The notes beneath the pieces are model-generated. The model did not search any database. It was given only the letters and a program-made list of their open reading frames with translations, and had not been told where the DNA came from. 64,000 bases of DNA from JAGVSV01 sp040766135 (lineage in GTDB: Bacteria > Bacillota > Clostridia > Christensenellales > Aristaeellaceae): contig JAXGRA010000010.1 in assembly GCA_040766135.1 (NCBI GenBank), positions 19,950 to 83,949 of the forward strand, in the 5' to 3' direction. The translations under genes and the position numbers were made by a program. Shown one piece after another: positions 35,156 to 43,315 of this stretch. Within the stretch, counting starts at the first letter, position 1; each line of letters begins with the position of its first letter.

Positions 35156-36222
35156 TAGTTGTTTCCTTCCACTGTCGGCGGCGTCTGGCCGCGCAGGCAT
35201 TTTTTCATGTGATAGAGCATTTTGAAGGTCATAGCGTCGTCAAAATGGCGCAAATCCAGGCCGATTGTGCGCTGCACCTTGTCCAGCCGGTACACCAGCG
35301 TGTTGCGGTGGATGTACAGCTGCCGCGCAGTGTCGGACAGGTTTAGGTCCTTATCCAAAAACATGTTGATGGTGTCCAGCATTTCATCGGTGAACAGCGG
35401 CGCGGTGTCCGCGTTAAACAGCAGCCGGTGGTAGTGGGATGCGGTTTCAGGCGGGATGGCGGCCAAAAACCGTTCCAGCATCAGCTGGCTGTAAAAGTGT
35501 ACGTTTTCACCTTCACGGAACAGAAGCCCCACATCCACAGCCTGCTGCGCATGGAGGAAAGCCGTATGCAGCTGCGTCAACGTGGCAACGGGCTCGCTTA
35601 CGCCAATGGTGACGCGGAATGCACTTTCGCTAAACAGCGTTTCGTGCAGCGCATTGGCAAATTCGTGCAATTCTTCATCATCGCAGCTTGACATATCCTT
35701 TATCAGCGCGGCTGTAAAACGGTCAAACTGCACCAGCAGGTCATGCTCATCCAGCGGCACCAGGTCGCGCAGCGCGTCATCGGCTTGGCCGGGTCCGGTG
35801 CGCACCATGTGCAGCAGCAGCACCACGCGCGGCATATCCATCGACAAATGATGTTCTGCCGCCAGCGCCTGGACATCGGCAGGGGAAAGGCCCTTGGACA
35901 GCAGCATGCGCAGCGCATTGTCCAGGCTGTCGGTATCGGCATTTTTTTGCAGCAGAGCTTCCACCAGCGCGCGCGCCAGCAGCAATGTATCGCTGGCCGC
36001 AGCGGATCGCCTGACGGTCAGCACATGGCCGCTGCTAGCAATGGCCGCAAACAGATAGCCGGACTGTTCTACATATCCTGTTTCAGGCAAATACTCCGGC
36101 ACATAAAAAGCTTCACCATCTGCAGGCAGCAGGCTTTGCCCTGATCGGGCCAGCAGGCGCACCGGCGTGTGAAGCGATGCAAAAACGTCCTGTATCGTAC
36201 GCAATGTTGCGGCGTCCATCAT
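35155..36222 (-). CDS. PucR/CdaR-type transcriptional regulator
   Basis: A 355-residue cytoplasmic regulator. The N-terminal about 100 residues look like a small sensory domain (EAFYVPEYLPETGYV, then FAAIASSGHVLTVRR). A GGDEF-like middle region of the PucR class follows (about 130-260). The C-terminal helix-turn-helix of the PucR/CdaR class (LNLSDTARQLYIHRNTLVYR, about 300-320) ends the protein. Such regulators control sugar-acid, purine or amino-acid use; the ligand is not predictable. It is the first gene of a two-gene unit with the S41 protease and has its own divergent promoter facing tig. Confidence 0.88.
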   Translation of the reverse strand: MMDAATLRTIQDVFASLHTPVRLLARSGQSLLPADGEAFYVPEYLPETGYVEQSGYLFAAIASSGHVLTVRRSAAASDTLLLARALVEALLQKNADTDSLDNALRMLLSKGLSPADVQALAAEHHLSMDMPRVVLLLHMVRTGPGQADDALRDLVPLDEHDLLVQFDRFTAALIKDMSSCDDEELHEFANALHETLFSESAFRVTIGVSEPVATLTQLHTAFLHAQQAVDVGLLFREGENVHFYSQLMLERFLAAIPPETASHYHRLLFNADTAPLFTDEMLDTINMFLDKDLNLSDTARQLYIHRNTLVYRLDKVQRTIGLDLRHFDDAMTFKMLYHMKKCLRGQTPPTVEGNN

Positions 36223-36257
36223 GTCCTCCTTCCCGGATGTCTTGCCTAAGATGCTTT

Positions 36258-36286
36258 ATTATATGGGCAAAACGAGCTGAAAACAA
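36258..36286 (-). promoter_or_regulatory. Promoter of the PucR-type regulator and protease
   Basis: Minus strand: TTGTTT (36286-36281), 17 bases, TATAAT (36263-36258), about 35 bases before the start at 36222. Confidence 0.7.
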
Positions 36287-36289
36287 GGC

Positions 36290-36318
36290 TTGCATTGATG
36301 GGTGCGCGATGCTATCAT
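36290..36318 (+). promoter_or_regulatory. tig: Promoter of tig
   Basis: TTGCAT (36290-36295), 17 bases, TATCAT (36313-36318). It is back-to-back with the PucR-gene promoter. A short CCTGTGCC/GGCACAGG hairpin lies in the leader before the tig ribosome site AGGAGGA. Confidence 0.65.
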
Positions 36319-36384
36319 CTACTGTAGTGTTCCTGTGCCCTGGCACAGGCGCACAATTGTATCTGTACTGTTAGGAGGATCCCC

Positions 36385-37860
36385 ATGGCGTACACCGCTA
36401 CCCGGCTGACCAGCAACAAAGTAAAACTCACCTTTGACGTGCCTGCCGAAACCTTAGAGGCAGCAATTCAAAGCGCGTACCTCAAAAACCGCGGCCGCAT
36501 CAACGTGCCCGGCTTCCGCAAGGGCAAGGCCCCCCGTCGCCTGATTGAAAACATGTATGGCGCGGGCATCTTCTTTGATGATGCTTTTGAAGCGATTTTT
36601 CCGGACGTCTATCAGGAAGCAGTCGAGGCCGAAGGCCTTGAGCCCGTTGGTCGCCCGGAAATTGACATTGAACAAATGAACGCCGGCGAGAACCTCAAGT
36701 TTTCGGCCGAGGTGTTTGTACGCCCCGAGGTAACCTTGGGCACCTATAAGGGCATCAAGGCCACCAAGTACCGCCCGCCGGTCAGCGAGGAAGAGATTGA
36801 CCGGCGCATCGAGCAGGATGTGCGCCGGGCTACCATCCAGCAGGAGGTAACCGACCGCCCCGTTCAGGAGGGCGACACGGTGGACATGGACTATTTGGGC
36901 AGCGTAGACGGCGTGCCCTTTGAAGGCGGCCAGGACGAGCATGCCAGCCTCAAGATTGGTTCCAACCAATTTATCCCCGGCTTTGAGGAGCAGATGGTGG
37001 GCATGAACGCGGGCGAGGAAAAGGACATCACCGTCACCTTCCCCGAGCAGTACCATGCCGAGAACCTGGCCGGCAAGGAAGCCGTGTTCCATGTGAAGGT
37101 GCACGCCATTCAGCAGGATTTGCGTCCGGAGCTGGATGATGAATTTGCCGCAGACGTCAGCGAATTTACCACCTTTGCCGAGTACCGCGAAGCCATCGTG
37201 AAGGAACTGGACGAGCGCCGCGACAAGGAAGCCGACGGCCGCCTGGAAGACAACCTGATTGAGCAGGCTGTGGACGCTGCGGATATGGACATTCCCGATG
37301 TGATGGTGGATGACGAAATCAACCGCATGCTGCGCAGCCTGCAGCAGCGCCTGGCCTACAGCGGCATGACCTTGGATGACTTTATCAACAATTCCGGCAT
37401 GGATGTTCAGCAGATGGTCGACATGTACCGCCCTGGTGCCCAGCAGAACGTCAAGCGCGCTTTGGTGCTGGATGCCATCCGCAAAGCGGAGGATATCACC
37501 GCCACCAAGGAAGAGGTTGATCAGGAAATCGCTGATTATGCCGCCTCCATTGGCATGGACGCCGAATCCTTTGCCCAATCCGTTACCCACGAGCAGTGGC
37601 ATATGTTTGAAGATCAAACCATCATGCGCAAGGTGGTCAACCTGATAAAGGACAGCGCTGATGTTACCCTGGAGGAAAAAGAAGAGCCTTCCCTGAACAT
37701 GGACAGCGTAGTGGAAGGCATTGAAGCCGCCGCTGAAATTACAGACGCGCAGGAAGAAGAGCAGCAGGAAGCGCCGGAGGAGCAGCCCGCGCCCAAAAAG
37801 CTGGCCAAGCCCAAAGCCACCCGCAAAAAGAAAGAACCCGCCGACGAAGCCGGCAAGTGA
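36385..37860 (+). CDS. tig: Trigger factor (ribosome-bound peptidyl-prolyl isomerase)
   Basis: A 491-residue ribosome-associated chaperone that shields nascent chains. N-terminal ribosome-binding domain (about 1-115) with the signature VPGFRKGKAPRRLIE; FKBP-type isomerase domain (about 150-240: GDTVDMDYLGSVDGVPFEGG and the FIPGFEEQMVGM block); helical C-terminal arms (about 250-430). An extra tail of about 60 residues is acidic then Lys/Pro/Ala-rich (EEEQQEAPEEQPAPKKLAK onward), beyond the usual 430-residue length. Good AGGAGGA site. clpP, clpX and lon follow. Confidence 0.95.
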   Translation: MAYTATRLTSNKVKLTFDVPAETLEAAIQSAYLKNRGRINVPGFRKGKAPRRLIENMYGAGIFFDDAFEAIFPDVYQEAVEAEGLEPVGRPEIDIEQMNAGENLKFSAEVFVRPEVTLGTYKGIKATKYRPPVSEEEIDRRIEQDVRRATIQQEVTDRPVQEGDTVDMDYLGSVDGVPFEGGQDEHASLKIGSNQFIPGFEEQMVGMNAGEEKDITVTFPEQYHAENLAGKEAVFHVKVHAIQQDLRPELDDEFAADVSEFTTFAEYREAIVKELDERRDKEADGRLEDNLIEQAVDAADMDIPDVMVDDEINRMLRSLQQRLAYSGMTLDDFINNSGMDVQQMVDMYRPGAQQNVKRALVLDAIRKAEDITATKEEVDQEIADYAASIGMDAESFAQSVTHEQWHMFEDQTIMRKVVNLIKDSADVTLEEKEEPSLNMDSVVEGIEAAAEITDAQEEEQQEAPEEQPAPKKLAKPKATRKKKEPADEAGK

Positions 37861-37873
37861 AAGGACAAGATTA

Positions 37874-38503
37874 GTGGAACATAACAACCTCGTTTCCAAT
37901 CGTTCAGATTATACAATCCCTTACGTAGTAGAGCGCACCGGAAGCGGCGAACGCTCCTACGATATATATTCCCGCTTATTGAAGGACAGGATTGTATTCC
38001 TGTCCGGGCCCATCGATGACGGCATGGCCAACACCGTGGTGGCACAGCTGCTCTTTTTGGAGATGGAAAAGCCCAATGCCGACATTTCCTTGTACATCAA
38101 CAGCCCCGGCGGTTCCGTCACTGCAGGCATGGCGATCTATGACACCATGCAGTACATCAAGTCGCCGGTGCGTACGGTGTGCATTGGCATGGCGGCGTCC
38201 ATGGGTGCCTTCCTGCTGATGGCCGGCGAAAAGGGCAAGCGCATGGCGTTGCCCAACAGCGAAGTGATGATTCACCAGCCCTCCGGCGGCGCATACGGCC
38301 AGTCCACGGATGTTTCCATCCGCGCCGAATGGCTGCTGCGCACCAAACAGAAAATGACGGCGATGATTGCGGACATGACCGGCCAGGAGGAAGAGCGTGT
38401 AGCCCGCGATCTGGAGCGTGATTATTTCATGACCGCCCAGGAAGCGTTGACCTATGGCATCATTGATGAGATTTACACGCCGCGAGAGGTGAAGGATGCC
38501 TAA
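37874..38503 (+). CDS. clpP: ATP-dependent Clp protease proteolytic subunit
   Basis: A 209-residue serine protease that forms the two-ring ClpP barrel with ClpX. The GTG start at 37874 follows AAAGGAC, 13 bases after tig ends, and gives VEHNNLVSN...; an upstream frame inside tig is a shadow. Seen: YINSPGGSVTAGMAIYDTMQ, nucleophile Ser109 in GMAASMGAFLL, catalytic His in MIHQPSGGA (about 134), and Asp in the ERDYFM segment. Normal length. The stop overlaps the start of clpX by 8 bases, favouring balanced synthesis. Confidence 0.96.
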   Translation: MEHNNLVSNRSDYTIPYVVERTGSGERSYDIYSRLLKDRIVFLSGPIDDGMANTVVAQLLFLEMEKPNADISLYINSPGGSVTAGMAIYDTMQYIKSPVRTVCIGMAASMGAFLLMAGEKGKRMALPNSEVMIHQPSGGAYGQSTDVSIRAEWLLRTKQKMTAMIADMTGQEEERVARDLERDYFMTAQEALTYGIIDEIYTPREVKDA

Positions 38504-39806
38504 GGAGCCATACGACCCGCGCAAGCCCCGCCGCTGCAGCTTTTGCGGCAAACCGCAATCCCAGGTGGATCGCCTGATCGCCGGTGAGAACGCCTCCATT
38601 TGCAATGAATGCGTGTCACTGTGCGCAACGGTGCTGGGCGAAGCTGCGCCAACCAAGGCGGGCAAGTCTTCCACCTCCCGTATAATGACCCCGGCGGAGA
38701 TTAAGTCCACGCTGGATGAATACGTCATCGGGCAGGAGCGTGCCAAGCGCGCGCTGTGCGTGGCGGTGTACAATCATTACAAGCGCGTGCGCTCCCGGCT
38801 TAAAAATGACGATGTGGAGCTGCAAAAATCCAACATCCTGCTGCTGGGCCCTACAGGTACGGGCAAGACCTATTTGGCGCAGACGCTGGCGCGCATCCTG
38901 AATGTACCCTTTGCTATCGCCGATGCCACCTCGCTGACCGAGGCGGGGTATGTAGGCGAGGACGTGGAAAACATCCTGCTGCGCTTGATTCAGGCCGCCG
39001 ATGGTGATATCCAGGCCGCTCAGCAGGGGATTATCTATGTAGACGAAATCGACAAGATTGCCCGCAAGAGCGAGAACGTATCCATCACCCGCGATGTCAG
39101 CGGCGAGGGCGTGCAGCAGGCGTTGCTCAAAATCGTCGAGGGCACGGTGGCCAACGTGCCGCCGCAGGGCGGGCGCAAGCATCCGCAGCAGGAATGCTTG
39201 CAGATTGACACCACCAACATCCTGTTCATCTGCGGGGGTGCCTTCGATGGGCTGGAGTCCATCATCGCTACCCGGATGGGCAGCCGCATCCTGGGCTTTG
39301 GCGCCAATCTGGAAACCCACGATGACACGCAAACCAGCCGGACGCTGCAGCATGTGCAGCCGGAGGATCTGGTCAAGTACGGCCTCATCCCGGAGCTGGT
39401 GGGCCGCCTGCCTGTCGTGATGGCGCTGGACAGCCTGGACAAGGACGCGCTGGTGCGCATTCTGACCCAGCCCAAGAACGCGCTGGTCAAGCAGTATCAC
39501 CGGCTGTTCGAGATGGACGGCGCGGAGTTGGTGTTTACCCCGGAGGCGCTGGAAGCGGTGGCCGACGAGGCCATCCGGCGCAAAACCGGTGCGCGTGGCC
39601 TGCGTGCGATCATCGAAAGTGCGCTGATGGATGTTATGTTTGACCTGCCTGCGCAAGAGGATGTAACGCACGTAGAAGTAACCAAGGAAACCATCACGTC
39701 TGCCGCTGCGCCCAACATGATAAAAAAAGCGCCAGCTCGCAGCAAGGCCAAAAAAACGGGTGCTGAGCCTGCGGCGGAAGCTGTTGTATCCGAGGATGCT
39801 TCATAA
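38496..39806 (+). CDS. clpX: ClpX unfoldase subunit
   Basis: A 436-residue AAA+ unfoldase feeding substrates to ClpP. N-terminal zinc-binding domain (CSFCGKPQSQ then CNECV), Walker A GPTGTGKT (about residue 115), Walker B IIYVDEIDKI, sensor and arginine-finger regions (LIPELVGRLPV), and the C-terminal AAA lid. The last about 35 residues are a Lys/Ala-rich extension (MIKKAPARSKAKKTG onward), similar in flavour to the tail added to trigger factor. The gene is cotranslated with clpP. A terminator-like hairpin follows before lon. Confidence 0.96.
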   Translation: MPKEPYDPRKPRRCSFCGKPQSQVDRLIAGENASICNECVSLCATVLGEAAPTKAGKSSTSRIMTPAEIKSTLDEYVIGQERAKRALCVAVYNHYKRVRSRLKNDDVELQKSNILLLGPTGTGKTYLAQTLARILNVPFAIADATSLTEAGYVGEDVENILLRLIQAADGDIQAAQQGIIYVDEIDKIARKSENVSITRDVSGEGVQQALLKIVEGTVANVPPQGGRKHPQQECLQIDTTNILFICGGAFDGLESIIATRMGSRILGFGANLETHDDTQTSRTLQHVQPEDLVKYGLIPELVGRLPVVMALDSLDKDALVRILTQPKNALVKQYHRLFEMDGAELVFTPEALEAVADEAIRRKTGARGLRAIIESALMDVMFDLPAQEDVTHVEVTKETITSAAAPNMIKKAPARSKAKKTGAEPAAEAVVSEDAS

Positions 39807-39831
39807 GCATCCGCTAACCCAACCATTGTCG

Positions 39832-39867
39832 GCCTCTTCCGGCCCAGTGCCGGGAGAGGCGCTTTTT
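39832..39867 (+). terminator. Terminator between clpX and lon
   Basis: GCCTCTTCCGGC (39832-39843) pairs with GCCGGGAGAGGC (39849-39860, one G-T pair) and is followed by GCTTTTT. lon begins 14 bases later with AGGAGG, so it may be attenuated rather than fully separate. Confidence 0.8.
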
Positions 39868-39880
39868 CCAGGAGGATTCC

Positions 39881-42220
39881 ATGGATCAAATCCCTGAAAC
39901 TGTAAAATTGCCATTGCTGCCGCTGCGCGGGATGATCATGTTCCCGCATACGGTGCTGCACTTCGACGTGGGGCGCACCAGCAGCGTGGCTGCGGTGGAA
40001 CGCGCCATGCTGACCGACCAGCTCATCTTTGTGGCGACACAAAAGGACATTGAGGTGGAGGAGCCTGGGGCCGATGACCTGTACAGCGTGGGCACCATCG
40101 CGCGTGTGCGTCAGGTGCTGCATCTGCCGGGCAATAACCTGCGCGTGCTGGCCGAGGGCCAGCGCCGTGCGACGCTTGTGTCGCTAACGCGCGAGGACGA
40201 GGCCTGGGTGGCTCAGGTGCAGCCCGTTGCCGACCAGCAGGTGGACGGCGCATCGCCGGAGATAACGGCGCTGGTGCGCATGACGCTGGATTACTTTGAA
40301 AAATATGCGGAGATCAGCAACCGTATTTCCGGGGAGCTGCTGCGCACGGTCAAGGGCGTAACCGACCCGGACGAGCTAGCCGATATGATTGCCGTCAATG
40401 CGCTTACCCAGATGGAAGACCGCCGTACGCTGCTGGAAACCATCCCCATCAAGGAGCGCTTGGAGGCGCTGTGCGTGTGCCTGGCGCGGGAAATCAAGCT
40501 GGCTGCCGTTGAGAAAACCGTGCAGATGCGCATCAAGTCCCAGATTGACAAAAACCAGAAGGACTATTACCTGCGCGAGCAATTAAAGGCCATCCAGGAG
40601 GAACTGGGCGAGGACGAAGGCGACGACATCGAGGAATATCGCCAGCGTCTGGCCAAAACGCCGCTGAATGAAGAAGCACGTGAAAAGGCCGAAAAGGAAA
40701 TTGAGCGCCTGTCGCGCATGATGCCCGGAACGCCTGAAGTGACGGTGTCGGAAACCTATCTGGACTGGATACTGGACATGCCCTGGGGCAAGTACACCAG
40801 GGATCAGATTTCGCTGACGCGTGCGCGCAAAATCCTGGATGAAGACCACTATGGCATGAAACAGGTGAAGGAGCGCATCACAGAACACTTAGCCGTGTTG
40901 GGCATGCGCCTCAAGCAGGATCCCAAGGCCTCCATGCGCGGCCCCATTCTGTGCTTTGTGGGCCCGCCCGGTGTGGGCAAGACGTCCATCGTGAAGGCTG
41001 TTGCTCGCGCGATGGGACGCGAGTTCATCCAGATGTCGTTGGGCGGTGTGCGGGATGAAGCCGAAATCTTTGGCCACCGCCGCACCTACATCGGCGCCAT
41101 TCCCGGTCGCATCATATCCGGTATCAAGCGCGCGGGCACCATGAACCCGGTGTTCCTGTTTGACGAGATTGACAAGATGGGCAACGATTACCGGGGCGAT
41201 CCGGCCAGCGCCATGTTAGAAGTGCTGGACAGCGAGCAGAACAGCCATTTCCGCGACCATTATTTGGACATACCGTTTGACCTGTCGCGCGTGTTGTTTG
41301 TCACCACGGCCAACACCATGGAGTCCATCCCGCCTCCCCTGCGCGACCGCATGGAAATCATCGAGGTGCCCAGCTACACCGAGGAGGAAAAGCTGCAAAT
41401 CGCCAAGCGCCATTTGGTGCGCAAGCAGATTGAGGAAACCGGCCTGCCGCCGCGCAGCGTGCGTATTTCAGAAGACACGATTAAGTTTATTATCGAGGGT
41501 TATACCCGCGAGGCCGGTGTGCGCACCTTGGCGCGCACCTTGGCCAAGGTGGTGCGCAAGGCAGCGGTGGACATGCTGGATCTGGAAAAGGATGTCATCA
41601 CGGTGAACCGTGCAGCAGCCCGCCGCTATCTGGGTGCGGAGCGCTTTTTGCGCGACAGCCTGCTGCGCGAGCCATATGTGGGCATCGCTAATGGCCTGGC
41701 CTACACCGAGGTAGGCGGCGAAATGTTAGCGGTGGAGTGCATTGCGATGCCCGGCACCGGCAAGTTGACGTTAACCGGCCACTTGGGCGATGTGATGAAG
41801 GAAAGCGGCCAGGCCGCGCTCAGCTGGGTGCGTGCGCATAGTGATGAGTTCCAACTGGATAAGGAATTCCATCAAAAACAGGACATCCACATCCATGTGC
41901 CTGAGGGTGCAGTGCCCAAGGACGGCCCCTCGGCCGGCATTACGATGGCCACGGCGCTTGTGTCGGCGTTGACCGGCATTCCAGTGCGCCCTGATGTTGC
42001 GATGACAGGCGAAATCACGCTGGGTGGCCGTGTGCTGCCCATTGGCGGCGTCAAGGAAAAGATGCTGGCCGCCTACCGCAGTGACATCAAAACGCTGATT
42101 CTGCCCCGGGAAAATAAAAAAGATGTGGAAGAAATCCCGCAGCATATTCAGGAAAAGTTTGATATCCAATACGTCGACCGGATTGGCCAGGTGATCGACC
42201 TGGCGCTGCTGCGCTCATGA
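39881..42220 (+). CDS. lon: ATP-dependent protease Lon
   Basis: A 779-residue AAA+ serine protease removing damaged and regulatory proteins in the cytoplasm. Lon N-domain (about 10-205), helical linker with the QIDKNQKDYYLREQLKAIQ segment, Walker A GPPGVGKTS (about 361-369), Walker B VFLFDEIDKM, and the protease domain with catalytic Ser in KDGPSAGITMA (about 682) and Lys in GGVKEKMLAAYR (about 725). Length and domains are normal for bacterial LonA. It starts at ATG 39881 behind AGGAGG, and its stop overlaps the ysxC start (ATGA). Confidence 0.96.
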   Translation: MDQIPETVKLPLLPLRGMIMFPHTVLHFDVGRTSSVAAVERAMLTDQLIFVATQKDIEVEEPGADDLYSVGTIARVRQVLHLPGNNLRVLAEGQRRATLVSLTREDEAWVAQVQPVADQQVDGASPEITALVRMTLDYFEKYAEISNRISGELLRTVKGVTDPDELADMIAVNALTQMEDRRTLLETIPIKERLEALCVCLAREIKLAAVEKTVQMRIKSQIDKNQKDYYLREQLKAIQEELGEDEGDDIEEYRQRLAKTPLNEEAREKAEKEIERLSRMMPGTPEVTVSETYLDWILDMPWGKYTRDQISLTRARKILDEDHYGMKQVKERITEHLAVLGMRLKQDPKASMRGPILCFVGPPGVGKTSIVKAVARAMGREFIQMSLGGVRDEAEIFGHRRTYIGAIPGRIISGIKRAGTMNPVFLFDEIDKMGNDYRGDPASAMLEVLDSEQNSHFRDHYLDIPFDLSRVLFVTTANTMESIPPPLRDRMEIIEVPSYTEEEKLQIAKRHLVRKQIEETGLPPRSVRISEDTIKFIIEGYTREAGVRTLARTLAKVVRKAAVDMLDLEKDVITVNRAAARRYLGAERFLRDSLLREPYVGIANGLAYTEVGGEMLAVECIAMPGTGKLTLTGHLGDVMKESGQAALSWVRAHSDEFQLDKEFHQKQDIHIHVPEGAVPKDGPSAGITMATALVSALTGIPVRPDVAMTGEITLGGRVLPIGGVKEKMLAAYRSDIKTLILPRENKKDVEEIPQHIQEKFDIQYVDRIGQVIDLALLRS

Positions 42221-42801
42221 AGATACAAAGCGCTAAATTTATCACCAGTCTGGCGCAATACGGGCTCTTCCCCGGCCGGGGGCTGCCGCAGATTGCTGTG
42301 GTAGGCCGCAGCAATGTGGGAAAAAGCACCATGATCAACACGCTGTGCGGCCAGAAGAACCTGGCCAAAACCAGCGGCACGCCGGGCAAAACGCGGCTGA
42401 TCAACGTGTTTTTGCTCAACGACGCGTTTCACTTGATTGACCTGCCCGGCTATGGGTATGCCAAGGTAAGCAAGCAGGAAATCCTGCGCTGGGGCGACAT
42501 GATGCAGCAGTATTTTACGCAGGCCGATACCCTGCGCGCCGTTATCCATCTGACGGATATACGGCATGATCCCACCCGGGATGACCAGGACATGGCGCAG
42601 TTTCTGCGCGATAGCGGTATTCCGTTCATTTCGGTTGTGACCAAGGCGGACAAGATCTCCCGCGCGCAGCGCCAGGCGCGTTTGTTTGCCACAGGCATGA
42701 AACTGGCGGTGCAACCCTTTGACCTGATTGCGTTTTCGTCTGTCACAGGGGAGGGGCGCGATAAGTTGCTGGAGCGGTTGGAAGCAGCATTGTCTACCTA
42801 A
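42217..42801 (+). CDS. ysxC: Ribosome-assembly GTPase YsxC/EngB
   Basis: A 194-residue TrmE-Era-EngA-type GTPase needed for 50S subunit assembly. G1 GRSNVGKST (about 30-38), G2 region TSGTPGKT, G3 DLPGYGYAK, G4 TKADK, and G5 FSSVTGEG. Length and motifs are typical. It is translationally coupled to lon, the order found in Bacillus and many Clostridia. A short GTGCG/CGCAC hairpin follows the stop. Confidence 0.95.
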   Translation: MKIQSAKFITSLAQYGLFPGRGLPQIAVVGRSNVGKSTMINTLCGQKNLAKTSGTPGKTRLINVFLLNDAFHLIDLPGYGYAKVSKQEILRWGDMMQQYFTQADTLRAVIHLTDIRHDPTRDDQDMAQFLRDSGIPFISVVTKADKISRAQRQARLFATGMKLAVQPFDLIAFSSVTGEGRDKLLERLEAALST

Positions 42802-42836
42802 AGTTAAAGCAAAAAGTGCGGTGAACGCACAACGGA

Positions 42837-42865
42837 TTGACATTATCCATCGCCGATACTATCAT
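42837..42865 (+). promoter_or_regulatory. Promoter of the glutamate mutase operon
   Basis: TTGACA (42837-42842), 17 bases, TATCAT (42860-42865): near-consensus, 33 bases before the glmS start. The -10 lies inside an inverted repeat. Confidence 0.85.
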
Positions 42866-42876
42866 TAGTATCGGCG
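42851..42876. promoter_or_regulatory. Perfect inverted repeat over the -10 box: likely operator
   Basis: CGCCGATACT (42851-42860) and AGTATCGGCG (42867-42876) are a perfect 10-bp inverted repeat around ATCATT, covering the -10 and start site of the glm promoter. This is what a dimeric repressor site would look like. An RNA hairpin at the very 5' end of the message is an alternative reading. No regulator gene is adjacent. Confidence 0.7.
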
Positions 42877-42897
42877 ACAATCATATGGAGGAATAAT

Positions 42898-43314
42898 ATG
42901 GGTAACGGAAAAAAACTGGTGCTGGGAGTCATCGGCGCGGATGTCCATGCAGTGGGCAATCAGATACTCAACCATGCATTCCGGGAGGCCGGATTTGACG
43001 TGGTCAACTTGGGCGTCATGGTATCGCAGGAGGAGTTTATCGAGGCTGCCATCGAATCGGCCGCTGATGCCATTTTGGTGTCCAGCCTGTACGGCCATGG
43101 TGAACTGGACTGCCAGGGCTTGCGTGAAAAATGCGATGAAGCCGGATTGACCGGCATATTGCTGTACGTGGGCGGCAACATCGTGGTGGGCAAGCAGCCC
43201 TTTGAGGAAGTGGAAAAGCGCTTCCACGCCATGGGCTTCAACCGTGTGTTCGGGCCGGGCACGCCGCCTGAAACCACCATCAAGGCGTTGCGCGAAGATT
43301 TGCTCGGACAGTGA
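42898..43314 (+). CDS. glmS: Methylaspartate (glutamate) mutase, S subunit
   Basis: A 138-residue cobalamin-binding subunit. The B12 signature DVHAVG (Asp15, His17, Gly20) provides the His that ligates cobalt, with SSLYGHGELDCQG and LYVGGNIVVG following as in the flavodoxin-like B12 fold. With the E subunit it converts L-glutamate to threo-3-methylaspartate by a radical mechanism, the first step of glutamate fermentation. It is the first gene of the operon, behind TGGAGGA. Note that this glmS is the mutase S subunit, not glucosamine-6-phosphate synthase. Confidence 0.94.
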   Translation: MGNGKKLVLGVIGADVHAVGNQILNHAFREAGFDVVNLGVMVSQEEFIEAAIESAADAILVSSLYGHGELDCQGLREKCDEAGLTGILLYVGGNIVVGKQPFEEVEKRFHAMGFNRVFGPGTPPETTIKALREDLLGQ

Positions 43315-43315
43315 T

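Noticed and set aside
36454..37899. A 481-codon minus-strand frame opposite trigger factor
   Set aside because: It mirrors a well-defined tig gene frame for frame and has no recognisable domain or start site.
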